The notes beneath the pieces were generated by a model that was not told where the DNA came from, ran no database searches, and saw only the letters and a program-made list of their open reading frames with translations. 64,000 nucleotides of DNA from Lumbricus terrestris (Eukaryota; Annelida; Clitellata; Crassiclitellata; Lumbricidae), in the NCBI GenBank assembly GCA_949752735.1, contig OX457042.1:59820211-59884210 (forward strand), written 5' to 3'. The number at the start of each line of letters is the position of its first letter. Within the stretch, counting starts at the first letter, position 1. Below are positions 30,196-42,060 of this stretch, piece by piece. A program made the position numbers and the translations under genes.

Positions 30196-31230
30196 AAATC
30201 TCTTGCTACAAGCCGAATAAGAATCTGAACGTTATTTATTTCCAAGATTCGGACACTCTAAGAAAGGAAGTAAGTAAATAAGTATTGCCTCAACTGCAAT
30301 TCATGTTATGCCGATGCAGATACATAATGTGGATCAAAATGGATAGACTAGTTAGAGTTTGCATTAAGATAGAGCTCTTCACTTTTGTTTTCAATCGTTT
30401 CTCTTCTCTGTCGAATGCGACACAATTGAAACGAATTTACTGTTGCTGATATATTATGCCAACAACATCGCCAGGCTTGCAATCTCTGAAAAGATAAACA
30501 CTAATTTTAGCTTTCTTTGCTATAGGTTTTAGGCATTCCGAAGTCTTAGTTTTTGCCAACTGAAGTAACCACAACAGCAACGTTTTACCTGACAGTTGTC
30601 TAAAGGTAATGGAGGTAATATATTCGTGCCCATCGCCACCATTATGGCTGGCGTCAGACACTGACGACGATGATGATGAAAGATGCACGATATTAAATTG
30701 TCGCTACGTGTAAGAAACATTACGATGATGGGTTTGGGGGGAAAGCTTAGCCAATTGTCCCATGCGGATTCATCGAAAGCTTTGTAATCGTAATCGGTAA
30801 ATTTCTAAAGCGCTACTATATAGCCAAGCGCAGGGCACCAGCTTATTCAGGAGCGCTCCGTTGAGTCAAAGGCGTCGTCTGTAAGAGTTGTTGTCTAAAG
30901 ATGGTCCGTGTCGAGTGTCGGTCAATTGGCGTCATCCGTGAATTAGTAAACATCTTCTGCTGCGTTATTTAAGTGTTAAGAAATGCCTGAATTACGTTCT
31001 CTCTCACAACGGTATACGCCTCAACGTGGAATGTCGGATGATCTTCACTGCAGCTGTCCTTTTGACTGGGTACCAGGTCGTTAAAGCTCATGATTGTTAG
31101 CACCTCGCTCGCCTATAATATACACGAGTAATGACGGTAGACTTTTCCGGTAGAGGATAGACATGTTTGCAAATAAGTTGTTACTTGAGAATTACTTTTC
31201 AAAAATCTCTTACAGTATGTTTGCTTAGGC
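30196..31230. other. No supportable feature
   Basis: Sequence of ordinary composition with only short frames and no repeat partner in the window. Confidence 0.4.
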
Positions 31231-31235
31231 AATCT

Positions 31236-31385
31236 ATTATCAATCAATCAATCAATCAATTTTTTATTGCACCAATATAACAAAGACATTTATACGAAGT
31301 ATATCTACATAACAGTCGGTTACAACCGGAAACCCAGAAGGGATTAGAAGTCCCACTGGTAGGGCTACCTATACGCACGCTTATA
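31236..31385 (-). mobile_element. LINE 3' tail with (AATC)n terminus
   Basis: Read on the minus strand, GGGACTTCTAATCCCTTCTG and CTTTGTTATATTGGTGCAAT lead to AAAAATTGATTGATTGATTG, the usual arrangement of an L2/CR1 3' end. No coding part remains. Confidence 0.55.
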
Positions 31386-31445
31386 GATTCAAGATGGTAG
31401 ATGGGTAAGTATCATGTAATAGTTTACTATCTGGATAATAGAATA

Positions 31446-33652
31446 GGGTGATTTCAGATAAAGTGAACCATCAGGTTGAGTGAACCAATTCTGCTAGAAA
31501 TTGTCTGTGCACCAAACTATTAACGTAAATTCCCGCGGAGGCTATTTTTAGATTGTACTGCCTCTTGGCTATCAAGTCAGCTGGTTTTTTGAAACATAAA
31601 TAGCAATTTCATGTCGTGGTCGACAGAGAAATGCCGGGTGCCGACGAAACTTCCCAAAATTGAAGTGTACAACTTTGTAAAGGGGGTATAGCAAAAGTCG
31701 GTTTGACGGCTAAATACATTGACTTATGCAGGGAATTTTTCTCAGTATGAATTTGGGCATGGGATTGAATAAAAAAAGCAGTTAAATGTCTGATTGAACG
31801 ATTCCGCGAGCCGTTTGTGCGAGTTTAATCATGCGGTCCACTTTGCTTGCACGCATTGGTAAAGTGAACCACAAAAGTCCAACTAAAGTGAACCAGCGGT
31901 TCACTTTATCTGATAGCCTGTTTAATGAATACAGATAGGCCTAAATTAGATATAACTTATGAAAGCAATAGAAAATAAGCCCACATTGTAAGCAAATTAA
32001 TGCTAGTAGGGCCTAATAATTTTTTTGAAATTTAATGAAAATTGGTTTTTGAAGTTTATGCTATGCATTTATTTGCACCACAATGGGAAAACTCCACCAT
32101 CACGGAACAAGATATAGGAAAAGAAAGAGAACGAAAGACCAGGAAAATTTGACTCTTTCTGTGAGTTGCTGGCAACCGAGAAATACAGAAAAATTAACAG
32201 GCCTACGTGGGGCCCAGGTTGTATGGAAAGGACATTGAAATTTTGAAGGACTTCATGCTTTTGCAAAACAGACCTAAAAGTTTCATCAATTAGGCGGGGC
32301 AGCTAACTATGTTGAGACTTGGCCAGTGTCTGATTCAGTTTCACCAAGCAACATTGAAACATTGTATGCCTATTACTTAAATATGGCATCCAGTTGTGAG
32401 ACTATAAAAAGTGTCTGAGTCAAGTTTAAATAGTGGTGTTGAGATTCATGCAAAACTGCCTAATCCAACTTTATCAAGCAACTTTGACAATGCCTTAGTT
32501 CTTGGTCTCGTTCATGTATATATCATCATTGAGACTAGATCAACTATTATATGGGTCACCCTGGTAATGCTGATTTTGCTAAGGAGCTGGCCACATCTAG
32601 CATTCATTTGACCACTGACTTGACCAGTGACTTATTCATGGCTATGCAGAATGCAACTTTCATGTCAGGGCTATTCTTTGCAGATCTGATTTTGGTGCCA
32701 CACAGAGAGTGACAATAGGCAAAAAGCATAATACAGCAAACCTCCAAAGTTTGAGATGACCAGTGCAGCCACAATGGAATTTGAGGATTCAAGATCATCG
32801 AAGAATGCAGTCAAGCATATAACAAGTATGCTATTCAGTGATGGTTAAGGGTTGATTCTCTACAATTTATGATAGGCGTACTATGAGTTAATGTTAGTCA
32901 TGTTAGCTACTGTTATGTTAGTTTTGTGAGTAAAAGTTTCTATCTTAGTTCCTACATGTATGTTCAGCAAAAATATATTATGCAATCTACAATACGAATC
33001 ATACGATGCAAGAACTTTTGACTCGCAGAACTAACATAAGGCCTCTCACGGTATCATAACTTGTAGAGAATCTACTCTTAACCATCTTTGAATACTGTAA
33101 AGATCTGTAAAGGGTGCTGATTTGAAAGTTGCATAGCTATGGCTAAGTCACTGGTCTAAGTCATTGGTCAATGAATACTAGATGTGGCAATCTCTTGAGC
33201 AATCTCAGCATTACCAGGGTGATCCATAATTGATCTAGTCTCAAAGCATTGTGCATGATCTCATGATCAACTTCTAAGTTCAATTTGGGTTGTCACTTAT
33301 TAAAATTGGTGCAAATGTTCACATTCTGCTGTGATTTATATAGACTATTTGGGCTTTTTGCATTTGGTTCACCCCTTAGACATTGTAGTTTTATACAGGT
33401 AAGATCTGGTTCACTTTATCAAAAAAACTGATTCACTATATCTTAACATTCAGGTAAAGAGAACCACTGGACATTAAAACTTTGAATTGGTATATGACCC
33501 ACTCAACCTCAACACCGGTTCAGTTTAACTACATAGTCTTTTAGAGCAATCTCTGCTCTTTCAAATGATGTTTTTACATTTTTGGTACGACGCTTCTGAA
33601 GGCAGCAAAGTGGTTAAACGTGAAAATTGGTTCACTTTATCTGAAATCACCC
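31446..33652. mobile_element. TA-flanked TIR element with a large internal palindrome
   Basis: Both ends begin GGGTGATTTCAGATAAAGTG followed by AACCA, perfect inverted repeats of at least 25 bp, flanked by TA (31444-31445 and 33653-33654). AAAGTGAACCA motifs recur near both ends (31860-31910, 33400-33470). The interior (about 32440-33500) folds on itself: GAGACTAGATCAA at 32530 pairs with TTGATCTAGTCTC at 33230, and TTAGTTTTGTGAGTAAAAG with its diverged inverse near 33010. TA targets fit the Tc1/mariner/pogo superfamily. No transposase was recognised. Confidence 0.8.
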
Positions 33653-33654
33653 TA

Positions 33655-34060
33655 GTCTTAGCTAATGAAGATATTTCTCAGCTGACGAAGACATCCTAAG
33701 TATCTTCATTAATTCCACATTGATTTCAATGTCGTATGGTCGGCATCATCATCAATTTTGTCGTCGTCATCATAAGCTAATCACCAATGCCAACCGATTT
33801 CAAGTTTGTTTAATCTTACTCTTAATTATTAATTGTTTTATCTTACTCCAATCATTTCAATTCTCTCCTATTTCTTCGTTTCTCTCTTTTCTTCATCTTG
33901 CTTTCCTCCAGAATTTCGAGGTTGTTTTGACCATTAACTATGCGTTGTAATAACGTTAGAATAATGTAAGCTTTCATATTAAATAAATTATATCGATTAA
34001 ATACGTTACACTGCATAAGCTGCAATCATGTTAGCCTACATTTAAATTTAGATCAGATTT
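33655..34060. other. No supportable feature
   Basis: AT-rich sequence without recognisable exon or repeat ends. Confidence 0.35.
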
Positions 34061-34061
34061 T

Positions 34062-34190
34062 CGAGGCACGCATTCCGAATGGATGGAGAGCTCAACTTGT
34101 AATGCTCAATGTACGGGTTTGAACCCCGACTGAGGGAGACAGTCAACGTGCAAGGACTTTGAGCCAATCCTCAACGCACAATAATATTGG
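34062..34190 (+). mobile_element. Possible tRNA-derived SINE fragment
   Basis: A B-box-like GGGTTTGAACCCCGA at 34116 sits downstream of a degenerate A box (GGATGGAGAGCTCAAC). The continuation CAAGGACTTTGAGCCAATCC is reminiscent of a CORE box. It cannot fold as a tRNA. Confidence 0.4.
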
Positions 34191-34206
34191 TCGGTGTTAG
34201 CGATGT

Positions 34207-34874
34207 TCATTCGTGTGGGTGAATACGCAATTCTGTACATTGAATTATATTTGCGGGGTATATATTTGAAAGGTGAACAATATCAAACGTAGTCGAATTG
34301 TTCTTTGCTAAGCATAACACCAACCTGTGGTTCACGCATTGTATGTTGTCTTCACCGCAAGGATCACAGTTGGAGCACATCCACGGATCAAAACGGCCAT
34401 CAGCCACGACCGCATATTGGCCGGGGACTAGTTTCAGCTTATTACCAAAGCCGTCGAGGAGAGAGCAAGTCCCATCCCCGCTATGTTTTGTACCTAGAAC
34501 ATTCAAAGCATGTCATTGTACTTTTAGACCACTGATTTACCATAAAAGGATAAACGTGCCTTGTAGGTTGTTATTATAGAGCGATTAGTATTTAAGATTA
34601 ATGTTAATTAAGATAACTATAATTATGCATAACTAATTTGGACGCTGTTATAATAGGTTGTCGTCTGTCAACCGGATTGTTGATTTTTTAAAAATTATTT
34701 TCTTTATCCAGACTTCAGACTGGCAACAGCTTGAATCGGCATTACTGATGAACATGGAATATGTGAATGCATACCACTTTGATAAAAGACTGTGGGTATA
34801 TCCAGATATCCCGTGGATGGACAAACCGCTACAGTGGCAATCAATGCGACGAGTAGAACACAGTTCCCCACCAT
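34207..34874 (-). CDS. Two-exon secreted Cys-rich, possibly Ig-like protein (128 aa)
   Basis: Exon 1 (34874-34775) starts with ATG and encodes the signal peptide MVGNCVLLVALIATVAVC and a short mature start, ending in phase 1 at a GTATGC donor. Exon 2 (34493-34207) follows a TGTTCTAG acceptor in matching phase and encodes a Cys-rich region with DPWMCSNCDPCGEDNIQC and NNSTTFDIVHLSNIYPANII before its stop. The N.TTF.I...S......I.C pattern loosely resembles the end of an Ig V-like domain. The total of 387 nt keeps frame. The 281-nt intron and matched phases support the model. The donor is not the strongest possible, and antisense noise remains an alternative. Confidence 0.5.
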
Positions 34875-34944
34875 GTCTGCGATCTGTAGAATAATTATAA
34901 GAACAGAGGTAGACTAAGCTGTTGAAATAATTATTGCATGCTGA

Positions 34945-35105
34945 GGAGTATCTGTCAACACCATCACCCTCCTCTAAAACTCCTCCTCTTGTTCCGCTTC
35001 TGCCAATCACCATCATCACCACAAGTGTCGTCAGCTGACAATTATAACTATCGACATCCCCATAATCATCGCCATCGTCGCCGCCTTCGTCGTCGTCGTC
35101 ATCAT

Positions 35106-35150
<45 letters not shown>

Positions 35151-35160
35151 CAACGACTGC
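34945..35160. repeat. (ATC)n-rich microsatellite
   Basis: CATCATC-type triplets, densest at 35090-35150, upstream of the secreted-protein gene on its strand. Confidence 0.85.
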
Positions 35161-35429
35161 TGCGTTGGTATCAGTAAGGCAGCCGGCCATAAATTTCTGA
35201 GTATACGCCACTTATTTTAATTATTACTATCGCACTGTCATGCGAATGCCGGTGATAGGCTTATTGTATGTCAAGAAAAGGTAAGAGAAAGCTTCAAGAT
35301 GTGAAGACAACGTTTATTACTATTGTAAGATTACACGTTAATGCATGACAAGACAAATATAAAGTATGTCTTATAATAATATCTGTCAGTCTCAGATAGA
35401 GAGCATTGCATGAATGCGTTGCCTGTACA

Positions 35430-36172
35430 GGTGTAAAGGTTTCAAATTACCCCCTCCTAAACATTACCCCCCCCCCCGGTAACTTGAAACCGGTCTCAGA
35501 TTACCGGGAGGTAGGATGAAACCGGTTTCAAGTTACCCTCGGGGGTAATTTGAAACCGGTTTCATGCTACCCCTACGGCTTCAAGTTACCCCCACTGAAA
35601 ACAGTATCCAGCTTCCATTTCACCTATAGAGAACCTTCATCCAGCTTCCATTTCTATAGCGTTGTTTTCGTCAATCCAGCTTCCATTTCACCTATAGAGA
35701 ACCACTTACTACAGTCGTGAATAGGTGAAATGGAAGCTGGATGAAGGTTCTTTATAGGTGAAATGGAAGCTGGATGAGGGTTCCCTATAGGTGAAATGGA
35801 ACCTGGATGAAGGTTCTCCATAGGTGAAATGGAAGCTGGATGAAGGTTCTCTATAGGTGAAATGGAAGCTGGATTGACGAAAACAACGTTTGAGAAATGG
35901 AAGCTGGATGAAGATTCTCTATAGGTGAAATGGAAGCTGGATGAAGGTGCTCTATAGGTGAAATGGAAGCTGGATCATTGTTTTCAAACGTTGTTTTCGT
36001 CAATCCAGCTTCTATTTCAATTAAATAACTGTTTTCACTGGGGGTAACCTGAAACCGTAGGGGGTAACTTGAAACCGGTTTGAGATTGCCCCCAGGGGGT
36101 AATCTGAAGCCGGTTTCAAGTTACCGGGGGGGGGTAATGTTTAGGAGGGGGTAATTTGAAACCTTTACAACG
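35430..36172. mobile_element. Foldback element B
   Basis: The left arm begins GGTGTAAAGGTTTCAAATTA with ACCCCC runs and AACTTGAAACCGG modules; the right arm is its inverse, ending CCTTTACAACG. Arms are about 150 bp. The centre (35600-36020) is an inverted and tandem array of GAAATGGAAGCTGGATGAAG with TCTATAGGTG spacers, the core shared with A and C. No clear target duplication: GTACA lies next to each end but not as an exact 9-bp repeat. A fragment of the same terminus is at 42549. Confidence 0.75.
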
Positions 36173-36200
36173 GTACATACGTGTCTTATCAACCACGGTC

Positions 36201-37510
36201 CAGGGCCGTTTTTAGAAGTTTCGGGGCCCTAGGCACAAACTATAACTTTAAACGGAACTCGAATTCAGCCTCAAATGCATAGAGTGTCTGTAATTATATA
36301 CTAAACTGCATTTACAAAATAGTGATTTGGGGCCCTACACAAATTTCACATAATTCAGTAATGTGTAATCTTGTAATTAGTTAATGTTGGTCAAAATCTT
36401 CAGCATAGGACGTTGCAGACAATTTACAGCATTCTATGATTTTTTCGGCATTCAGTTAAGAATGTAAATCTGCTGCTGGCAAATCGATGATAACTGAAAA
36501 TCACAATCTGCATAATAAATGGGTAGCGACTAGAGACTATAAAAATAACTTCCCTTTTGAGCTGGAAATGAAGTGATAAGAGCAGTTTAACATGTTGTCG
36601 AGTTAAGCTAAATTAGTTTTTCAAGGTCACTACCGAGCAGATCTTCCGTCAGGCAGAAGTCTACTAACCGTGAGACTTTGATAAAACTTTTTCATAACTT
36701 AAAATTTGAAACTACTCGAAAAAGACTAGATTTTAGCACTGAGAGAGATTTCATAATTGATAGGAATTAACACTAACTTATCAAGGCATACAAAATTCTT
36801 TGAAGGTGTTGTTAAAAGGAGACATTAAGAAACAGCGGCTCCCGCAAGATTTTTTTCTTGTACGCACAGAAATTTTCGATGGAGCGGGAACAGGGACAAA
36901 AACTGATGACCTTTTTTTTTAGTCCTCAGCCAAAAATTTTTCCAAAAACATACCTTTTCCATCCGCCAAAAACCTGATGACATTTTTTTTTAGTCATCAC
37001 CCAAAAAAGTCCCCAAAACATACCTTTTCCATCCGCCGAAAAAACTGATGACTTTTTTTTATCTAGTCATCACTCATCAGCCCCCCCAAATTTTTTTTAG
37101 TCATCGCGCTGTACGCACTTGCGTACGTGCGTACGTCTGCGGACGCCGCTGATAAGAAATAACTATACAAGCAGCACCGAGAGTCAAAATTGTTCATTTG
37201 TTTTAATAGGCCTACACAAAGTCTAGGCCTATAATGATCCATGAATATTGCCAAAAAAAATATACAGCTAAAATGCAGACGTTTTTTAAAGATGTATTAA
37301 TACTGTTCTTTATATGGAGAATCGTTAGGACTAATAATTAAAAAAAGTTAATAATAGCAATAACGCTACTATTGATTGTTTTATGTAATTATGACCATAT
37401 TTGCTATAACCAGTTCGTGAGGTAGTTTTGTTTCTGGCCGCCGCGGGGCCCACTTGTTGCGCAGGGCTCTAGGCATGTGCCTCGCGTGCCTAGGAGTTAA
37501 AACGACTCTG
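36201..37510. mobile_element. Probable hAT element
   Basis: The left end CAGGGCCGTTTTTAG with GGGGCCCTAGGCAC and the inverted right end CAGAGTCGTTTTAAC with CCTAGGCACGC are hAT-like. Flanking octamers CCACGGTC and CCAGGGTG match 6 of 8. Inside, 36897-37090 is a tandem repeat. No transposase frame was recognised. Confidence 0.5.
36897..37090. repeat. About 67-bp tandem repeat (nearly three units)
   Basis: Each unit has ACTGATGAC, a T tract, AGTCATCA and ACATACCTTTTCCATCCGCC. Confidence 0.8.
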
Positions 37511-39175
37511 CCAGGGTGCGTGTCCTTGGTGTTACTTTGGACCACGAGCTCACTTTTGTTCCACACATTCACTCACTCAGCCGTGCCTGTTATTATCAAC
37601 TACGTCAACTACGCACTGTTGCTCGCTCGCTTAATCCTACTGTTGCCGCAACCCTTGTCCATTCTTTCGTTATCACCAGACTTGACTACTGCTGTTCTCT
37701 CTATGCTGCATGGTCTGTACCAATTGCCCGTCTGAGTTGCCTTGATCGCGTCCTGAGTTCTGCAGCTCACCTTATTGGCCGCACATCCAAATTCAGCCAA
37801 TTCCTTTCAATAATCTTCACTGTTTAATTTTGTATATTTTCAACTTCTAGCAAAATTCTTCCTCGCAACTTTAAGTAGGCAATAGCGATAGGCCTATGAA
37901 ACTACATAATATAATAAATCAAAAAGGTCAGGAAATGATTTCGAAGTATATAGGTTTATGCGTGACGTTCTCCAATCATCCAATGACTTCTACTCCAGCA
38001 GCGAATTAAGTATAGAATCTCTACTTTAGTCTGGCGTTGCATACTAGACCCTGCCTACCTTTGTGGGTTGTAGGACATTAGCCCCCCTGGACATTATCCC
38101 CCCCGGACATTATCCCCCCGGACATTAGCCCCCGGACATATTCCCCCCGATTTTGCCTAGGACATTAGCCCCCCCGGACAAAGTCCCCCTATGTGCAAAT
38201 CGTAGAATAATGCCGTAACCGATAAGACTTGTCACTGGCATTCACATGCAAACGAAAGTACTTAGTATCATTTAGGTCCTAATTGTATCAATAGGCCTAG
38301 GCCTAGACTTAGATTTGAAATGAAGGAATGGGAATCGTATGTAGGGCCTATACAGTCTATTTGTTTAGTGTCTTACAGCAAAGGTTTGTTAACGTCAGTT
38401 AGGCTACGTCTGTGCTTCGTACACTTAGCCTATTAGCGTTGTTTCCATTCAAAATTAGATTCAATACCTGGTACATTAAAGAAATGAAGAATGGGAATCG
38501 TATACAGTAATTAGGCCTACTTGTTATGTCAGTTATGGCTACAACGAAGGTTTATTAACGGCATTTACGTATGAGCTTCGTAGACTTCTTAGCGTCGTTT
38601 CAGACCTTTAAAATGCCTTTATAATATACAAATCAAACCTTCAATTAACTTAACATATTCCTACAGGATGTTAAACTAATGTGTAGTGTATAGATATTCA
38701 TTTAACATAGGCCCATTAATTACATTTTGTGCATCACTTTTAGGTAATGATATCATATAGGCTACGGGGGGGGATAATGTCCTACCCCGGGGGGGATAAT
38801 GTCCGGGGGGCTAATGTCCGAGGGGGATAATGTCCGGGGGGATAATGTCCAGGGGGCTAATGTCCGTTCCCCACCTTTGTGAGCTCTGTAGCTCTACTCT
38901 TAGTTCTCGCCATTTTCGCTCCCTTCGTTAGACCGAACAAAGTCTGCTCTCAGTCCTTTTGCTCGAACTTCCACTATGCACAACCGTGTTTTCTCGGTGG
39001 TAGGACCTTCAACCTGGAATGGTCTTCCTCTAACAATCCGCTCTCTTTCTAAAAATCCTTATCATGCTTTCATCTTTTCTTCGGACAGTTTTATTTAGCC
39101 ACGCTGAGGTTCGGAGCGCCTCTGAGTAGCCCTCTTGAAGAGACGCTATATAAAAGCATGTAATGAATGAATGAA
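37511..39175 (+). pseudogene. L2/CR1-type LINE fragment split by foldback element D
   Basis: The first part (37511-38065) encodes MRVLGVTLDHELTFVPHI, CYYQLRQLRTVARSLNP, FVITRLDYCCSLYA and LDRVLSSAAHLIG, the RT C-terminal half. After frame breaks, the last coding piece before the insertion reads toward DPAYLC. The remainder resumes at 38873 with FVSSVAL-like sequence, FSVVGPSTWNGLPLTIR (about 38990-39050), the tail GGAGCGCCTCTGAGTAGCCC and CGCTATATAAAAGCATG, and a TGAATGAATG terminus. Several frameshifts show it is dead. Confidence 0.85.
38066..38872. mobile_element. Foldback element D with perfect 9-bp target duplication
   Basis: Starts GGTTGTAGGACATTAGCCCC and ends in the inverse of GGGGAACGGACATTAG. 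Arms of about 110 bp consist of GGACATTATCCCCCC-type modules. It is flanked by ACCTTTGTG at 38057-38065 and 38873-38881. The interior has a diverged direct duplication (GAAATGAAG(G)AATGGGAATC at about 38319 and 38482) but lacks the GAAGCTGGAT core. It sits within a LINE. Confidence 0.88.
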
Positions 39176-39289
39176 TACGTGCATACTAAACCTGTTCAAG
39201 ATGTTGCAACGTGAGGTCAAATTGCCATATCACAACCGAATTTGCCTAGCCTCTGCTATTTATGAACCTATACCGTTCTATAATGGCAA

Positions 39290-39350
39290 ACGCACACACG
39301 CGCACACACAGACACACAGACACGCACGCACACACACACACACACACGCA
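39290..39350. repeat. (CA)n microsatellite
   Basis: CACACA/CACGCA dinucleotide tract of about 60 bp. Confidence 0.85.
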
Positions 39351-39653
39351 TTAGGATTATACATGTACTTATATTATGCATGGTGCAATTACTGGCCACC
39401 GATTTGTATCGATTAAGCTTATTATTCATTTATGCAAACGTCGATGGGATATTTTTTTCAAAAACTGCTCCTTATTCATTTATGCATAACGCATAAATAT
39501 CTGAACAAAACATAGGCATATATTATAGTGACATATACCTATTATAGTGATATATATTATAGTGATATATATATATATATTATAGTGGTATATATTATAG
39601 TGATATATATTATAGTGATATATATATCACTATAATATATATATATATATATA
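39351..39653. repeat. Repeat block with TATAGTGATATA satellite (copy of 49441-49735)
   Basis: 39355-39535 matches 49441-49615 closely (TGGCCACCGATTTGTATCGA, CAAACGTCGATGGGATATTT). It is followed by tandem ATTATAGTGATATAT units, some inverted so that the end can fold. Confidence 0.8.
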
Positions 39654-41196
39654 TTAGAGTGGTCCACAAAATTCATCTTGCAGATTTCATTTCTCCACAA
39701 GGTTTTTCTTGTTCCTTATCATGATTATAATAATCACAAAAAATTTCAATGAAAACAAATGAAGTTTAGAGGTCAACCCATTTGACACTTTTTATGTTAT
39801 TTGGACAGAAGAAAATAAATTGTTCCGTAATGGTTAATGTACGAGCTGAGCGACATTGAGCGCTATCTGGGGAAGATTCCATTTCTCAATTACTTCGACA
39901 CTGGCCTGAGAGTCACCTTCTTGTATGTCGCTAGCCATTTTTGGGATTACCAAGAGTTTTTCCTGGCAATTTCCAGTGAGAAGTATTATAATAGCTATGC
40001 GGTCCATATTTTCATTTTATCCGTCTCTGCTGCATGGGCAACATTTTGATTTATCAGTGAGGTATTAGCAGGCCTGCCAGTGTGCACTCTTGTTCTTCCA
40101 TTGCAGCTGCTTCTTGTTTTTCTTTTATGATCTTCTAGAAAATAAGATTTCTGAAATTAATGTCATAACCAGTCGCCAGTGTGGCAGCTCCATTTACAAA
40201 CACAGCACAACGGTCTGGAAGGCCAACACGATACAAAGCACCAACAACCAAGCTAAAGAAGATGCTTTGGATCTTTTTTGATAATGGGGCAGTTAGTAGC
40301 AGCTGTTTATGCAGCCATTGTAGAGTGTAGACAAATATGTACTCGTACGATGACAAGGTTGTCTGATACTCATCATTGCATTAAATCAAATAGTATTCTT
40401 CTTCTGAATCCTGACTAGATGCCAACGCAGAAAGTTCACCTACTGCTTAATTGATGCCTTTTGTCTTGCGTTCTTCATATCAATTTTCACCATTCTCCTG
40501 TCGTTGCCTTCTTCTGCTCTCTTTTGCTGCTGTCCTTATAGGTCTACTCCACTCGTGTTACGGAAAAACACGTCTTCTTTTTGCATTCGAATGAATTCTC
40601 CTTCTTGCTGGATTTCTGTCATCACATTCTTTGAGACAATATCGAACAATTTCTGAAGATCTCTCTTGAACATGTATTCTTCATCCTGTCACTTTCTCTT
40701 GATAGTGGTCTGTGAGTCTTCAGAGTTAAGTAGTTCTGATAAAGCTTTGACAGTTTCATGACCCACCAGTCAACCAGCTGTGTTGGTATTCTGGCAAGCA
40801 CCCAAATACAAACAACTGCACCCCATCCCATTTTGTAATTTTCCGGAATGGGCCTCCTTTTAATGATATGATGAAACTGGAGCAGTTGCTGTGCATCCAG
40901 GCTGCGTGGTAATCTTGCATTAGATGACCGAGAGACTGGTTTTTCCAATAGCCAGTGCTCTGGGTCGGATCTCAAATTAGACGAAGACATATTGGTCTAA
41001 TTACAACGTTTAACATGACGAAAAGGCATTATTAGCACTCAAGTAAAATGTTCAGAATGGGTTGACCTCTAAATGTTGCACAATCAGGCTGAAATTTTAC
41101 AGGGAGACTATCTAACCCAAGTGGACAAAAATAAGCCTTGTGGAGAAAGAATTCTAAAAACTTAATTTTTTGGCTATGGTTTGTGGACCAGTCTAA
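39654..41196. mobile_element. TIR DNA transposon, superfamily unassigned
   Basis: Ends TTAGAGTGGTCCACAAA and, inverted, TTAGACTGGTCCACAAA. Matching sub-terminal blocks TTTCTCCACAAGG and TTAGAGGTCAACCCATT lie about 35-120 bp inside each end. It is inserted in the TATAGTGATATA satellite, so a TA target duplication cannot be distinguished. Minus-strand frames (40990-40622 and 40356-40135) start just inside the right end and could be remnants of one gene, but I do not recognise a transposase family. Confidence 0.7.
40135..40990 (-). pseudogene. Degenerate minus-strand gene inside the unassigned transposon
   Basis: Two separated open segments on the same strand. The first (40990-40622) begins MSSSNLRSDPEHWLLEKP and has an Arg/Lys-rich middle; the second (40356-40135) reads SYEYIFVYTLQWLHKQLL and FVNGAATLATGYDIN. 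The DNA between keeps a coding look with stops and frameshifts. Position and strand suggest a decayed transposase or passenger protein. No catalytic motif was identified. Confidence 0.4.
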
Positions 41197-42060
41197 TATA
41201 TATATATATATTATAGTGATATATATAGATATTATAGTGTTATATAATTATTATAGTGATATATTATATGAAAGTTAATCTTGTGATGCATCGATACCGA
41301 CGAATAATAATTCAATTCAAGTTCTTTACTGTGTTTCCTTCATTTAAATCAAGTTTTATGTTCTGCATCAGAGATATTTATTATTATATCTTTTATTATT
41401 ATGGAGCGTGTCAGCTGGAGGGAGCACAAGGCGAGAGAAGACATATTACTACAGATGATGGGAGAGAAAAGGTCAATGCTGGAGACAAGACGGAGGCAGC
41501 AGAGAAACTGAATTGGCCACATTGTGAGGAGTGACACCATAGTATGAGACATCATCGAAGGAAGAATGGAAGGGGAAAAGACAAGAGGAAGACCAAGAAC
41601 AATGCTACTGGACTGGATGATGACAAAGGACGGTTACAGAGGGCCAAAGAGGGATGCACCGAACAGATATGCATGGCATCATTGGACATATGAACCTGCC
41701 TGACGGCAGAGAACTAAAGAAGAGAAGATAACGAGCCATTTGTCAGAGCTAAAAAGCAGCCTGAACTCTGCAACAGCTCTGAAGTGTATGGAAAGTCTAC
41801 ATGTACGTTTAGTTTTATATGACTATCTATTCATCTTTTATACTTGGTTACATAGACTATTTATGGGTCTTAGATTTCCATTGTCTGCCCGATCGTAACC
41901 GATTAGGTCAATGGTCCATTCGGAAATATCTAAATGGTGGTCTAACAACGGAATAGCTAATGCCAATAGATGCCATGCATTGGGATCGGATTATCAATTA
42001 TTGTGAGCGCTTCATGGATGAACTCAGAATAGATGTCCAAAGATTGTCTTATAGTGTATT
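41197..42060 (+). repeat. Dispersed repeat with non-LTR ORF2 tail (copies at 48650 and 49983)
   Basis: After a short TATAGTGATATA stretch, GAAAGTTAATCTTGTGATGC starts a block repeated at 48654, 49736 (short) and 49986. At 41400-41720 it encodes remnants such as [14 protein letters not shown], the usual C-terminal tail of RTE-type ORF2. Stops and frameshifts abound. Confidence 0.7.

Noticed and set aside
35600..36020. Regularly spaced repeats resembling a CRISPR array
   Set aside because: Eukaryotic context; units are contiguous with near-constant spacers and lie in the centre of an inverted-repeat element.
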